Below are positions 1 through 9,510 of a stretch of DNA of 64,000 nt, piece by piece. The notes under the pieces were generated by a model, which was given only the letters and a program-made list of their open reading frames with translations, searched no databases and was not told where the DNA came from. Numbering within the stretch: the stretch's first letter is position 1; the number at the start of each line of letters is the position of its first letter. Made by a program: the position numbers and the translations under genes. The DNA comes from Glandiceps talaboti (taxonomy: Eukaryota > Hemichordata > Enteropneusta > Spengelidae). Location: positions 6,927,861 through 6,991,860 of the forward strand of contig NC_135564.1 in the NCBI RefSeq assembly GCF_964340395.1, read 5' to 3'.

Positions 1-1
1 C

Positions 2-100
2 AAGTATCTGACAACGACAGACGTCCAAGGCAATGTTGGTGGATGTGTTGCCGATGAGGGCGATTTCGTTCTCAAACCTGAGAACATAACCATTCATAAG
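2..100 (+). CDS. receptor exon, N-terminal segment (5' incomplete)
   Basis: Open in frame 2 for 33 codons up to a GTAAGT donor at 101. Translates to a beta-rich stretch ending ENITIHK. It ends in phase 0 and continues in frame into the exon at 559. The left edge is the window edge, so the true exon start is unknown. The frame was chosen because it is the only one that joins the downstream exons without a stop. Confidence 0.65.
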
Positions 101-2217
101 GTAAGTCTGACTAGTGTTTGTGGTGTTGGTGTTGTAGTTGTTGGCGATGGTGTTAGATGTGGTGGTGTTGATTGTGTTAGTTGTGTTGGTGTACAGTGCT
201 AAAGATGATATATAGTGACGATGCTGATGGTAGTCGTGGCAGTTGGTGGTGGTGGTGGTAGTGGTGGTGGTGGTGGTCGAGTTTGAAGCTGGTAAATGAG
301 ACAATCACTGAAACTTTAGATTTTAGATACTCTATCCAGACTCGGGCTTTTAGTGAAGATTTAGTGAAGCATGACATTTCTAGACTAAGTCATCAAACTA
401 ACCTAGAGGGCGTCCTTCTTTCAAGTTGGTTTAATAGCATACCTGTCTTACTAACCTCAGCTTTGATAGTGCTATCCGCCCAGCGTAGTGCTCCATATAA
501 TTTTAGTTTGTATTTGTCCGGAATCTTGCCATTTTCGTATTAATTTATATCGTTACAGGTTGGAGACATCAACTTAGATTTCACCCCACCACATGGTTTT
601 GATATTGGAGTTAGTAGTTTTATCATGCACAGAGACATTTTCAACAAAAATATGCAATGTTATCTCAACATATCGAAAAATGTGGAAGGCATACCAATTC
701 TACAGTCTAAAATAAGAATACGTTTAGAAGAAATTGGTAAGTTAAACATGACATAAATATGTTCGTTATGATAAAAAAAAGTGAAAATATATAGACATAA
801 CACACTATGTTCTGCGCATTACATTTAACATTGTGAACATTATCTGGAGGCGGTAGAATGAGCTGACAATGATTGGATGGGGTAGGTGTTCAGGATTTAG
901 TCAGGAATGACAACAATGAACAATATCTGTCGACCAAAAGACTTACCGTGTCGAGCCGTGTCATACCTTATTCCGGGGACCTTATTGTTCAACTGTGTAC
1001 GTTGATGTACAGCTAAATTAAAAACGCTATCTTATCACATCACATCACATCACATCACATCACACATCACATCACATCACATCACATCACATCACATCAC
1101 ATCACATCACATCACATCACATCACATATCATCACATCTGACACTAACATCACATTATCAATATCATATCATATCATATCATATCATATCATATCATATC
1201 ATATCATATCGTATATTATATATCATATATCATATCATATCATATCATATCATATCATATCATATCATATCATATATCATATCATATATATCATATATCA
1301 TATCATATCATATCATATCATATCATATCATATCATATCATATCATATCATATCATATCATATCATATCATATCACATCATATCATATCACATTATATAA
1401 CATATTCCACATTTCGTCTGTTTCATCTCAAAATTAGGTTGTCCGGAGGGGAAATACGGCATTGCTTGTCATCTAGACTGCATTTGTCAAAATGGCGCGA
1501 CATGTCACGTGTTCAATGGGGCATGTAAATGTGCGCCCGGCTGGAAAGGAATTGCCTGTGAAATAGGTATGTAGAAAGTTTACTCTATATCACATAGGTA
1601 GAATAAATATCGTCATACACGTTACGGAACTTGATATTTCTTTAAAAAATTCTTTGAAACATTCTGTTAATTATGGGCTGGCATGAAACCTGCAGCACTG
1701 TAATTTCAAGTTGTTAAAACTAAATGAGCATGTATGTTTTGCAAACGTATTTTGACACAAAACAGTACAAAGTCAATTGGAAGTTAAGACTGGGATAATT
1801 TGATTGACATACGTTACTCGAACATGCCATCGACATATGAGTGCAGTGAAAGTAAATTTTAAAACATTACATTTTAACTTTATTTTTATATTCTCTGGTC
1901 ACAGCATCTCCTCTTGTCACCATACTACCAAACGATAGCAGAGCTGCCATTGGTCAATACTACCAGTTCTTATGTGCGTTTATCAACATAGAAGGGTCCA
2001 ACTTTTATAACGCTAGCTGGCTGTACAATGGTTCGGTTTTTCAATCTGGAATGTATGGTGAAAGATGGAATGTAGTGAGAGCCACAAAATACAGGTAATG
2101 AACTAAAACATGTTGACTAATCATGAAGAAATAATGAGTGAAAAGACATAGAGCGATGGATGGATGGTTGGGCGGAAGGAGAGATGAATGGACGGATAGT
2201 AAGTTCTTCAGCCAGTC

Positions 2218-2292
<75 letters not shown>

Positions 2293-4330
2293 TAGATAGA
2301 CAGTCTTTAGTGAAATAGTTTAATTACCTAAGTTCTCTGATCTATTATAATAATCTTCCTGCATGTAGCCGAAAAATACCTAGGGGCTCTATCACAATGC
2401 TTCTCAGATGCATTGAGACAAGGAGGTACCTAGTGTGATACTTATCTCTCTCTAGAATAAAAAGACGATAGGAATCTGGGATGTACCATGGACGTATAAA
2501 TATCCCAGGATGCATTTTGTTATTTCAAACAGCTATTCAAGTCTTACATTAGATATAATTATGTGCGAATATAATGACAAACGAACTTGAACGTGGTCAT
2601 CAGGAAGCAGATAATACCTTTCGATTGTTCAAAGTCGTATATCTTTGCTTAGAAGTATTTTTTGATAGTTTTAATACCTTGTTCTTTTTACTAGACTAAA
2701 TCTACAGTTACAAATTAGTAAAGTTCTGGAAGTTGATGCTGGAGTATATGAGTGTATAGTCCATGGAAAGGATGGTACTGTCTATTCTGACAAGAAAAAC
2801 TTCACAGTCACAGGTGATGTATAAAGTGTACGCAATCGCCCATACTTTAAAACACTGCACTGCTATACACTTATTGCCTGGCTATGAGGGCGCTAGCAGA
2901 CGTCTACTACCCTAAGGGATGTCATTCAGCAACTATTTACGGAGGCAGAAAGCCGAGGGGTAATATAAGTATAGGCCGCAAGTTTTGAATTTTTCAACAA
3001 ATAAAATCAGGAGGTCTTTCAAGAGAGTTTTTGAAAATATTTAAAGGGGTCAACAGGTCATGAAACTTAGTAGATATAGTTTTGAATCCCACGAGCTTTA
3101 AATTGAAAATTTTGGTCAAGTTTTTAGTGTATCTCGTATCTGATGCCAATATCCATACTCTTAATACACGAATATTATGTATTCATAATAATCAAAATGA
3201 TTTATGTATTTTAAATAAAGATGCTACATGTATTACGCCCTAGCCTTATGGTGGCCGATACGTGCCATCGCTGACGATAAAGAAAAAAATGAACATATTT
3301 CGAAAAATCAAGTCTTGTTCTCAAAATTTGAAGCTTTGATGTCTAAATGTTTTAGATTTTAAAGTTTGCGACCCTGTAAACGCTAAAATAAGCTTATATA
3401 ATCGAGATGTATGACGTCATCAACGCTGTGTAATCATTCTACCAATTAGGTTGTGAGGACGATGAGTGGGGTCCAAATTGTGGTAAAGAATGTAACTGTA
3501 TGCACGCCAGTTTATGTGATCGTTTTATGGGATGTGTCTGTCTACATGGATGGACCGGTGAATACTGTTCACAAGGTAAGGGATCTTTCATTTAATAAGA
3601 AGTTGACGACATATATGCAGAGGTGTCAATAGTTATACCACAAACAACGACGAGGGTCACATGTCGTTAGAATAGTCTGGTAATGTTTAGTTATTTGGAA
3701 TATCCGTAAGATAATTTGTCGGATATTTGCGTAAAGTGGCTTGAAATATCAAACCTTACAAGCTATTCATTTATGTTTTAAAAGTGAATTATCGCCCCCC
3801 CCTACCCCCATGCACACACAAGTACATTCCCTTATTTAGTAATTTCAGCCTTTCGTCTACTTCAGACGTGGAGTCTCCAAGATTTGCGTCGTGTCCAAAA
3901 GACATGAGCACCACAACAAAGACCAGTGGACACAACTATGCCGTCACTTACTGGACAGATCCAGAGGCAACAGACAATTCAGGAACAGTCAACTTAACGA
4001 TGAACTACAAATCAGGAGAGAAAATGACGATCGGTAGACATCACGTGGTCTATTATGCGATTGATAAAGATGGTAATAAAGCAACTTGTGAGTTTTACGT
4101 AGACGTCGATAAAAAGCCAAACAAGTTTCAAGCTATATCACTCATGGTGTTTGCTGTTATTTCTCCATTGTTTGTTGTTATGGTTTGTCTGCTTTGCCAT
4201 TGCCACTACAGAAAGAGGCATCTTACAGTTGCTAAGCTGATGGGAAAGACCAAAATGGACGGTAAGTTTTAATGATCTTTCGTGTGTTTTCTCGCCTACA
4301 TCTAGGGAAATATAATGTTAATGATAGAAG

Positions 4331-4384
<54 letters not shown>

Positions 4385-5747
4385 GGTGGTGGTGGTGGTG
4401 GTGGTGGTGGTGGTGGTGGTGGTGGTGATGTTGATGGTAGTGAATGGCGGCGGTTTTGTTGTCGATCGTCTATGTCGTAATTGCCGCTGTCATCAACGTT
4501 GTGTTGAATTAGAGCACCACTACTTGACGACAAGGTAGAATGAAATGCAAGCTGCAATGGAACTATATATATATATTTATACACATGACTTTTTCTCTTC
4601 TTAAATTTAGCAAACAAAGAATGGGATGCCTTTGTATCAGTGAAGGGAGATACAGATGACGAAAACTTTGTCTACAAAGAACTATACCCTTATCTTGAAA
4701 AACGATGCAATTATAAATTGAATCTACATCTCAGAGATTTCATCGCTGGAGAAGGTATTCACATTTTTCAATTAGTCTTTATGTAATAATCTCAATCTTC
4801 ATGAACACTCCCATCAATAAGAATTATATAAACTTTCGGTGCAATATTTGAAAAACAAGTGGTCAAAGAAGGTGACGCTAGCCTGACAATGTGTTTCTTG
4901 TTCTTAAAGAACTAAATTATTATTGGCACGGACCAGTAAACTAAACCATAAACCGAAAATATCTACCAGCTCTATTTGCTTACCTTTATTATCTAAATGC
5001 TAAGTATGTTGTGTTATCCCTTACTTCCACTGGATGTAGTGAATTTATAATCAAATTCAGTTTTTGCTATGATTCAATCACAAATTAGCAGAGTTTATTT
5101 AGTTGAGCAAGTGCTTTTAAAGTAACAAGCTTTTTTTTTACTTGGCTTAAAAAGCTTACATAAATCCTCGACAGACTTTTGTCTGTTCACTTATTAGTCA
5201 TCGTGTCTTGGTAGCTATTGATTGAATTTTAATTACTGTATAACCTGCATTTTATTGTAGTAGTGGTCAGCATTAACCTTTTCACAAATTCCTTTCCTGT
5301 CTTTTGGTAGCTATCGCTGATAATATAGTGACAGCCGTGAAGAATAGTCGAGTTACAATACTTGTATTATCACCGGCATTTATGAAGAGTTCGTGGTGTA
5401 CTTTTGAAGTTGCCTTGGCATACCACGAAATGATAAACTTACAGCACAAGATTATACCAATAATGTTTGAAGACATAGGAGATACTGATGTCGATATCAA
5501 ACCAGGAGTAAAAATGGTCCTGGACACCATTTCGTATATCAGATGGCCGAAAGGTGGCAGTGAGAGAGACAAGGACATATTTTGGAAGAAGTTAGAAAAG
5601 GCAATGCCTAAAAAAGTGAAGAAAGCAAAGAATGTAAATGCAGATAATAAAGAGACGCCCATGTTGGATAGATTATTGAGGAGATTAAAAGGATTAAAGG
5701 GGAGGGAGTATGAACAAGTAGCAATAGATGATATTGAAAGTGATTAA
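2..5747 (+). CDS. Ig/EGF/HYR/TM/TIR receptor, spliced model, 5' partial
   Basis: Model: join(<2..100, 559..736, 1438..1566, 1905..2094, 2695..2813, 3450..3575, 3866..4261, 4611..4754, 5311..5747). All nine exons join in one frame, 605 residues plus a TAA stop. Order: beta-rich N-terminal part (1-92), EGF-like (93-136), Ig (136-239), EGF-like (239-281), HYR (about 284-362), transmembrane helix (about 370-391), basic juxtamembrane KR stretch, TIR (413-560), basic tail ending at 605. TIR box 1 is WDAFVSV, box 2 contains RDFIAG, the SSWCTFE motif follows, and box 3 is FW (551-552). TIR domains signal by TIR-TIR contact, usually through adaptors such as MyD88 in innate immunity. I infer a type I membrane receptor of immune or adhesive function; its ligand is unknown. 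The first EGF modules and Ig order resemble Tie receptors, but there is no kinase. The 5' end and signal peptide lie outside the window. Confidence 0.85.
101..558 (+). other. intron of the TIR receptor gene
   Basis: Bounded by GTAAGT and TTACAG. Its first 180 bases are rich in GTTG and GGT triplets, which makes histidine or glycine runs in spurious reading frames. Nothing else was recognised. Confidence 0.65.
559..736 (+). CDS. receptor exon, Ig-like/beta-rich segment
   Basis: Acceptor TTACAG and donor GTAAGT; phase 0 in, phase 1 out. The 59 codons contain one Cys in MQCYLNIS and alternating hydrophobic residues that suggest beta strands. It lies directly before an EGF module, the position of the first Ig-like domain in Tie receptors. 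Sequence identity to a named Ig family is not evident by eye. Confidence 0.75.
1034..1400. repeat. pentanucleotide satellite (ATCAC)n then (ATATC)n
   Basis: Within the intron 737-1437. The first about 95 bases repeat ATCAC and the next about 240 repeat ATATC with a few slips and one GT variant. The two related pentamers next to each other suggest spread of a variant by slippage. The array ends about 40 bases before the acceptor of the EGF exon. Confidence 0.95.
1438..1566 (+). CDS. receptor exon, EGF-like module 1
   Basis: Symmetric phase 1-1 exon of 43 codons, AG at 1436-1437 and GTATGT donor at 1567. It opens GCPEGKYG and has eight Cys with the spacing of the MEGF/Tie type (laminin-like) EGF module, ending CAPGWKGIACE. 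One exon equals one domain, typical of exon shuffling in extracellular proteins. Confidence 0.9.
1567..1904 (+). other. intron of the TIR receptor gene
   Basis: AT-rich spacer between the first EGF exon and the first Ig exon, with a pyrimidine-rich end before CACAG. No repeat or other feature was seen. Confidence 0.8.
1905..2094 (+). CDS. receptor exon, Ig domain part 1
   Basis: Acceptor CACAG, donor GTAATG; phase 1 in, phase 2 out. Encodes the B-strand cysteine in QFLCAF and the C-strand tryptophan in ASWLYNGS, with potential N-glycosylation sites NAS and NGS. The domain is completed by the exon at 2695. Confidence 0.88.
2218..2303. repeat. (CAGA)n microsatellite
   Basis: About 18 tandem CAGA units followed by GATA variants, in the intron that splits the Ig domain. 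The rest of that intron (2095-2694) shows no other feature. Confidence 0.97.
2695..2813 (+). CDS. receptor exon, Ig domain part 2
   Basis: Acceptor CTAG, donor GTGATG; phase 2 in, phase 1 out. It carries the hallmark DAGVYEC of the Ig F strand, whose Cys pairs with that in QFLC of the previous exon, then the G strand ending NFTVT. The pair of exons makes one C2/I-type Ig domain. Confidence 0.9.
2814..3449 (+). other. intron of the TIR receptor gene with interspersed-repeat fragment
   Basis: At about 2867-2912 it holds a stretch including CACTTATTGCCT, GAGGGCGCT and AGACGTC that reappears, diverged, at about 5994-6035 just before the duplicated tail. This points to a dispersed element with copies in both places. 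Nothing else was recognised in the intron. Confidence 0.5.
3450..3575 (+). CDS. receptor exon, EGF-like module 2
   Basis: Symmetric phase 1-1 exon, acceptor ATTAG, donor GTAAGG. It starts GCEDDEWGPNCG and ends GWTGEYC, again eight Cys. The WGPNC opening resembles the EGF modules of Tie and MEGF proteins. One Cys pair (CNC) is tight, as in laminin-type EGF. Confidence 0.9.
3576..3865 (+). other. intron of the TIR receptor gene
   Basis: Ends with two candidate acceptors, AG at 3847-3848 and TTCAG at 3861-3865. Only the second keeps the frame with the phase-1 donor upstream, so it was chosen. Confidence 0.75.
3866..4261 (+). CDS. receptor exon, HYR domain plus transmembrane helix
   Basis: Phase 1-1 exon of 396 bases. 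After DVESPRFASCP comes a HYR (hyalin repeat) domain: the Cys-Pro start, WTDPEATDNSG in place of the usual WxxPxAxDNSG, then VVYYAIDKDGNKATC. The transmembrane segment runs from about FQAISLMVF to VMVCLLC, followed by the stop-transfer HYRKRH. HYR domains occur in adhesion and complement-related proteins. Retention of the next intron would add only KF and a stop at 4270-4272. Confidence 0.92.
4331..4428. repeat. (GTT)n(GGT)n trinucleotide array
   Basis: In the intron 4262-4610 between the HYR/TM exon and the TIR exon. About 18 GTT units then about 14 GGT units. Being a triplet repeat it keeps a frame open (poly-Val and, on the other strand, poly-Gln/Pro), but this is an artefact inside an intron. 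Confidence 0.95.
4611..4754 (+). CDS. receptor exon, TIR domain N-terminal half
   Basis: Acceptor AATTTAG, donor GTATTC, phase 1-1. Encodes box 1 (WDAFVSV), helix A (FVYKELYPYLE) and box 2 (LHLRDFIAGE). The BB-loop proline usual in Toll-type TIR domains (RDxxPG) is alanine here. Confidence 0.93.
4755..5310 (+). other. intron within the TIR domain
   Basis: Splits the TIR domain right after the BB loop. AT-rich, with no repeat or second signal noticed. The acceptor TTGGTAG is preceded by a moderate pyrimidine tract. Confidence 0.8.
5311..5747 (+). CDS. receptor last exon, TIR C-terminal half and basic tail
   Basis: Phase 1 in, TAA at 5745-5747. Encodes ADNIVTAVKNSRVTILVLS, then SSWCTFE, the core strand HKIIPIMFE and box 3 DIFWKKLEKAMP. 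After the TIR fold comes a Lys-rich linker and a tail with MLDRLLRRLK and EYEQVAIDDI, where the tyrosine might be phosphorylated (inference). A close relative of this tail is encoded again at about 6046-6147. Confidence 0.93.
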
Positions 5748-6045
5748 ACTATGTGCAGAATTAATTCAATTTATACCACACCTTTTTCATACAGCCTTCA
5801 GTGATTCGCCTAGACCATGTCACATGGCATAGACTAGTGACCCTTAGTGACCTCGATTTGCATACAGAGGCAATAGTTGTTTTGTAATTTCCCTAGGGCA
5901 CTATTACAGTAGCACGAGACTAGTTCTACCGCTGATCATGATTTGCTTTGACTCTGGCAAGATTACATGCCTGAGAATGCGATGTGTTATAAAACACTTA
6001 TTGCCTTGCCTTATTTGGGCACTAGTAGACGTCATCGTCATGTCC

Positions 6046-6147
6046 ATGTTGGATGGATTACTGAGGAGACTGAAACGGTCGATTAAAGGGGAAGGATCGG
6101 AGTATGAACAAGTTCCATTGGATGAAATTCAAGTTGGCAATGATTAA
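6046..6147 (+). pseudogene. second copy of the receptor C-terminal tail
   Basis: Reads MSMLDGLLRRLKRSIKGEG, then SEYEQVPLDEIQVGND and a stop. It matches the tail of the TIR receptor (MLDRLLRRLK, KG, EYEQV, D-I) in order and sense. No TIR half precedes it; instead the 300 bases between hold a dispersed repeat fragment and no convincing in-frame exon. It could be an alternative terminal exon, the remnant of a tandem gene copy, or a partial 3' duplication. No strong acceptor was seen; TAGTAG at about 6023-6028 is the nearest AG. The tail kept its reading frame despite base differences, mostly at third positions, which hints at past selection. Confidence 0.55.
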
Positions 6148-6417
6148 CGTAGCTAGTTAGTATCGCCAAATGTATTTTGCTATTTAAAGATGACCGGGAG
6201 CAATCTTTCATAGGGTTTGTATAGATTTTAAGAATCTTGAAATTGAGAGAAATTGAAAACTGAGGCGCGTTAAAGGGGCTGAACATCTGGTTGAAAGCTA
6301 GATTTATTTCGTTCTATATTGAGATGAAAATATAATATTCCAACTACTAAAAAATGTTAACCATGTCTAAAAACTAGAATTCTTATCGGAAAGACTTGTA
6401 TGATCAAATTATGACAT

Positions 6418-6423
6418 AATAAA
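6418..6423 (+). terminator. candidate polyadenylation signal AATAAA
   Basis: First AATAAA found after the receptor stop codon, 670 bases downstream and after the duplicated tail. A second lies at 7072-7077. Which is used cannot be told from sequence. Confidence 0.4.
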
Positions 6424-7929
6424 ATGATATTTTGGGGTACCAATATATTCGAAAAACACCAACTTCTTTTTCGAGTCACTTTGTGCATAATTAACTTCTG
6501 AGAAATGTCTCTAAACATTTTTTTATTCAGATATTACGTGTACATTGAAATTAGTAGAAAATGTACATTTTCTTGGTCATGACAGACTGTCACTTTAATC
6601 GTTGGTACAATTTGATATTGTAATATTTATACTTTTAGTGACTTGGTTAGATGTTTCCGGCATGTGTCTCATCCAATAATACAGAAATTGGGATCTTTTA
6701 CTCTATATACTGATGGTAAAAGGCTGAAAGGGACATGTGGCCAACGACTGTACGTCAGCCCTTTATCTGTACCCCGGATCTGTACCCTTCCCTGGCAATC
6801 TTGAATTAGTGATACATGTGCCTTAGCAATCCGATCAGGAACCGGTAACATTTACTGGCTTTATAAATGGAATACTTTTCCTTCAGTGACAGGATGGTGA
6901 CGTGTCGTCATAATTTCTCAAAGTGAACACTGGCGGGCACTGTATTAAGGGCAAAATGACGACATACATGACTTTGTTATTTCGGAAGCTAACACCAATG
7001 TTTTAAGCTATACCGAAGATAATTGAGTTAAAAGAAATGGTATAAATCACTTGTGACACATTTATTTTATCAATAAAAATAGCATTATATCATTTGATTG
7101 GACCTTTCCTTTAATTAAAATAGTCTTTACCAGACTTGGTTGAAACATAGGCATCTATGGTTGAAATATTCTTGATATATTTCATAGTTTTGATGAGGTT
7201 CAAATCTTCCATATATGATGCAACAGACCTTCACAAACAGTCAAAACAGCACTGGAAAGATGTCAGGACTTAGTCTGTCCTGACGATAGGATAGTATCTC
7301 TGAGAAGACTAAATAAAGAAATTTAGAGTTTAATAAATGGCCAAACAAGCATGATTTGGAACTTGTGAACTTATTTTTTGGTATTTTCTTCTGTCTTGGT
7401 TTTGCCAAGTGTTTCATCTCTAAATTGTAAACTCCATAAACGAAAAAAAATGTTAGAGTTTTTGTATATACCGCCCTCTTGCATTTGTAATAGTACTCTT
7501 TTGTTTTTTTCTTGGACCACGAATTCGAGTATAAAATCAGTTTGTCAGTGCTCCTTATTAGCATATGGACTTAAACCCAGGCAAAATAAAACGTGTTTTT
7601 ATTGAGGATAGATTTTGACAGACTAGACGTTCGGAAGACACGAAAGCTTAAAGTTTTACGCACACCAGCCAGAAATTAATTTTTGAAGTTTTTAATACCT
7701 GGTCACGCGATCCAAGGCAAATGTTGGGTATGGAAACTCCACAGTTATGTACATATGTAAACCATGTGTGAAGGGAGGGATGGGGGCTTCGTGAAATACA
7801 GTGACTTTCTCATGCACTGCACTGAGTGTACCCGTTTGTCAGAAGTCCAACTACTACCACTGGCACAAATGCTACATGTGTAGTTGGACTGCCCAGCCCA
7901 GTGCGCTGTTGTATTCGTTCCCACTTGAA
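6424..7929. other. intergenic region between the TIR receptor and AGAP genes
   Basis: No exon-like sequence was found. Reading frames here are short and lack recognisable motifs. The region becomes less AT-rich from about 7700 on, toward the AGAP start. Confidence 0.6.
7072..7077 (+). terminator. alternative polyadenylation signal AATAAA
   Basis: AATAAA followed by an AT-rich, then T-rich stretch. It would give a 1.3-kb 3' UTR if used by the receptor gene. Confidence 0.25.
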
Positions 7930-8248
7930 AAACTACAATCGATCGCCTAACAAAACTGTTATTTTTCCTCTATTTATGAAATGAATTTTGTAACTGAGAG
8001 AGTTTTCCTCCCGGGTTTCCTAACTCTCGAAAGAATCACGACCTTCGACTTCAAGTTCATTGCCGTTGTCAAAGGAAACCTATTGCATTCTGGGAGCTGT
8101 CTAAAATACTGCGCATGTCTACACAGCTGTGTTTCAAATTTCCTACATTTCCCGTGTGTGTCATACTTCTTCGCTTCGGCCACGAAAACTGCGATTTTCA
8201 GCAAAACTATGGCTTAATGATCGTGGGATATATACAACCTAGTACAAG
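7930..8248 (+). promoter_or_regulatory. CpG-richer region upstream of the AGAP start, likely promoter/5' UTR
   Basis: CpG dinucleotides are clearly denser here than in the surrounding AT-rich DNA (for example CTCGAAAGAATCACGACC). A TGCGCATG at 8110-8117 resembles half of an NRF1 site. No clear TATA box at a fitting distance. The transcription start cannot be placed from sequence. Confidence 0.4.
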
Positions 8249-8414
8249 ATGAATCTGTACCACCCGGAGTTTAGTAACTCGCTGGCAATCAGGGAAGAAA
8301 TCCAGCGATTCGAAAGTGTCCATCCTCATATCTATGCCATTTACGATTTACTGGAGCAAGCGGATGATCCCCTTCTGCAGAACTCATTACGTGAACATGT
8401 TGTATGCATAGAAG
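8249..8414 (+). CDS. AGAP1: AGAP/centaurin-gamma ArfGAP, first coding exon
   Basis: ATG at 8249 opens a frame starting [20 protein letters not shown], then [17 protein letters not shown] and [14 protein letters not shown]. It matches the N-terminus of animal AGAP1/AGAP3 proteins, notably [20 protein letters not shown] and QN-REHV--IE, upstream of their Ras-like GTPase (GLD) domain. The exon ends GAAG|GTACGT, phase 1, which is where the vertebrate exon also ends, with the split codon giving Asp. AGAPs are ArfGAPs with GTPase-like, PH and ankyrin parts acting in endosomal and AP-coated vesicle traffic. Only this exon is in the window; GLD, PH, ArfGAP and ankyrin exons must lie beyond 64000. Invertebrates usually have one AGAP gene, so the symbol is by similarity. 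Confidence 0.88.
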
Positions 8415-8453
8415 GTACGTTGTTTTACATTTTCTTTCCAAACCCTTCAACTT

Positions 8454-8858
8454 ATGCTGATTGCCGTAGGTAATTTTACCTTGGCACCGTTCGTCTGCGA
8501 GTATACACTCACGTTACATCTTCAACCTCACAGCTGCCCCCAAAACATTATTATGTGTTTATTTTCACGTGTTAGGTTGTTTACATTTACTCCGACACCT
8601 TCAGACCGTTTTAGTAATCGGTCGGCAGTGTCTTTTATTTATCAGCTTTGTGTTGAGGCCGGAATAAATCATTGTCCCGATATGTGTACTGTTGTGGCCG
8701 AATTTTTAACGCAATTGTCATCAACGAGATGTCATGACCTTGGATCGTACTCTTGCCAGCGAACGGGACAGTCAGCGTTTAAAACCCTGATCAGGTTACA
8801 AGATACCGTTGACACTCCCCCGTTCATCGAGCGAGTCAGTAATTATAATAAGAAATAA
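8454..8858 (+). other. open frame of 134 codons just inside AGAP intron 1, unrecognised
   Basis: Starts at ATG 8454 and runs to a stop at 8858 in a CpG-richer stretch immediately after the AGAP donor. Contains a Cys-rich middle (CVEAGINHCPDMC) but no family I know. An open run of this length is uncommon in the AT-rich surroundings but less surprising at local higher GC. Could be chance, intron-retained sequence or a small gene using the same promoter region. Confidence 0.15.
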
Positions 8859-9506
8859 AACCAGCGCCGACCGTCTAGTATTTGGTATGGGTTGAGTGCA
8901 CATCGTAAAAGTGTACTAATATTGACACGCAAGTGTCTGTTCTTTGGCAATTTTTTTGAAGCTATATTTTTTGATACACCGACATTGTTTACAATTTGTG
9001 TCTGCCCTGCATTACTAAGTACTACATGTATACTCCCACGTATTTCCTAAATTTAGTGTTGGCGAACTCTCATACTGTTATCTTACTGGAGTACAGTGTT
9101 AACATACAGTTTATTGTAAACTGCACACAGTTATACTTTTCATGATAAAAATGAACATAGGAATGTTTTGTTTTTGTTTTTTATCTTGTCTGAAATACTT
9201 AAATTAGAAATATGAAGTTATTCTTAGCTTGGTAGGCCTGAGTTCATATCATAGCGTTATTAATAAGGAGTTTGTGTTGACAGAGCTGTTGCATTTACAG
9301 CCAAATTTAAGGTATGTGAAATATTTATCGCTTTAATTCTGTATGCTGGGCTGTTCATTGAAGTGGTGATCTGACCATTGGGGCCAGATGAAAGTAGGTC
9401 AATGCAATGGTCAAATTTATTGATGAATAGATAACATTGCATATATTGATCAAACACTTTTAGTGGACTCATAACCCATTGAAGCTCACAAAGTCAATAT
9501 TCCAGT
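8859..9506. other. intron sequence, nothing recognised
   Basis: AT-rich, returns to background composition after the CpG-rich AGAP start. No repeat or exon signal seen. Confidence 0.6.
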
Positions 9507-9510
9507 ATGC

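Noticed and set aside
1034-1400. CRISPR-like array
   Set aside because: Direct pentamer repeats without spacers in animal DNA; a simple satellite.
3849-3865. Earlier acceptor for the HYR exon (AG at 3847-3848)
   Set aside because: It would shift the frame and lose the HYR start (DVESPRFASCP).
4272-4617. Poly-Val frame on + and poly-Gln/Pro frame on - strand
   Set aside because: Both come from the GTT/GGT array inside the intron between the HYR/TM and TIR exons; no start context, splice or conserved part.
5282-5662. 126-codon frame on the minus strand over the TIR exon
   Set aside because: Antisense shadow of a well-supported exon.
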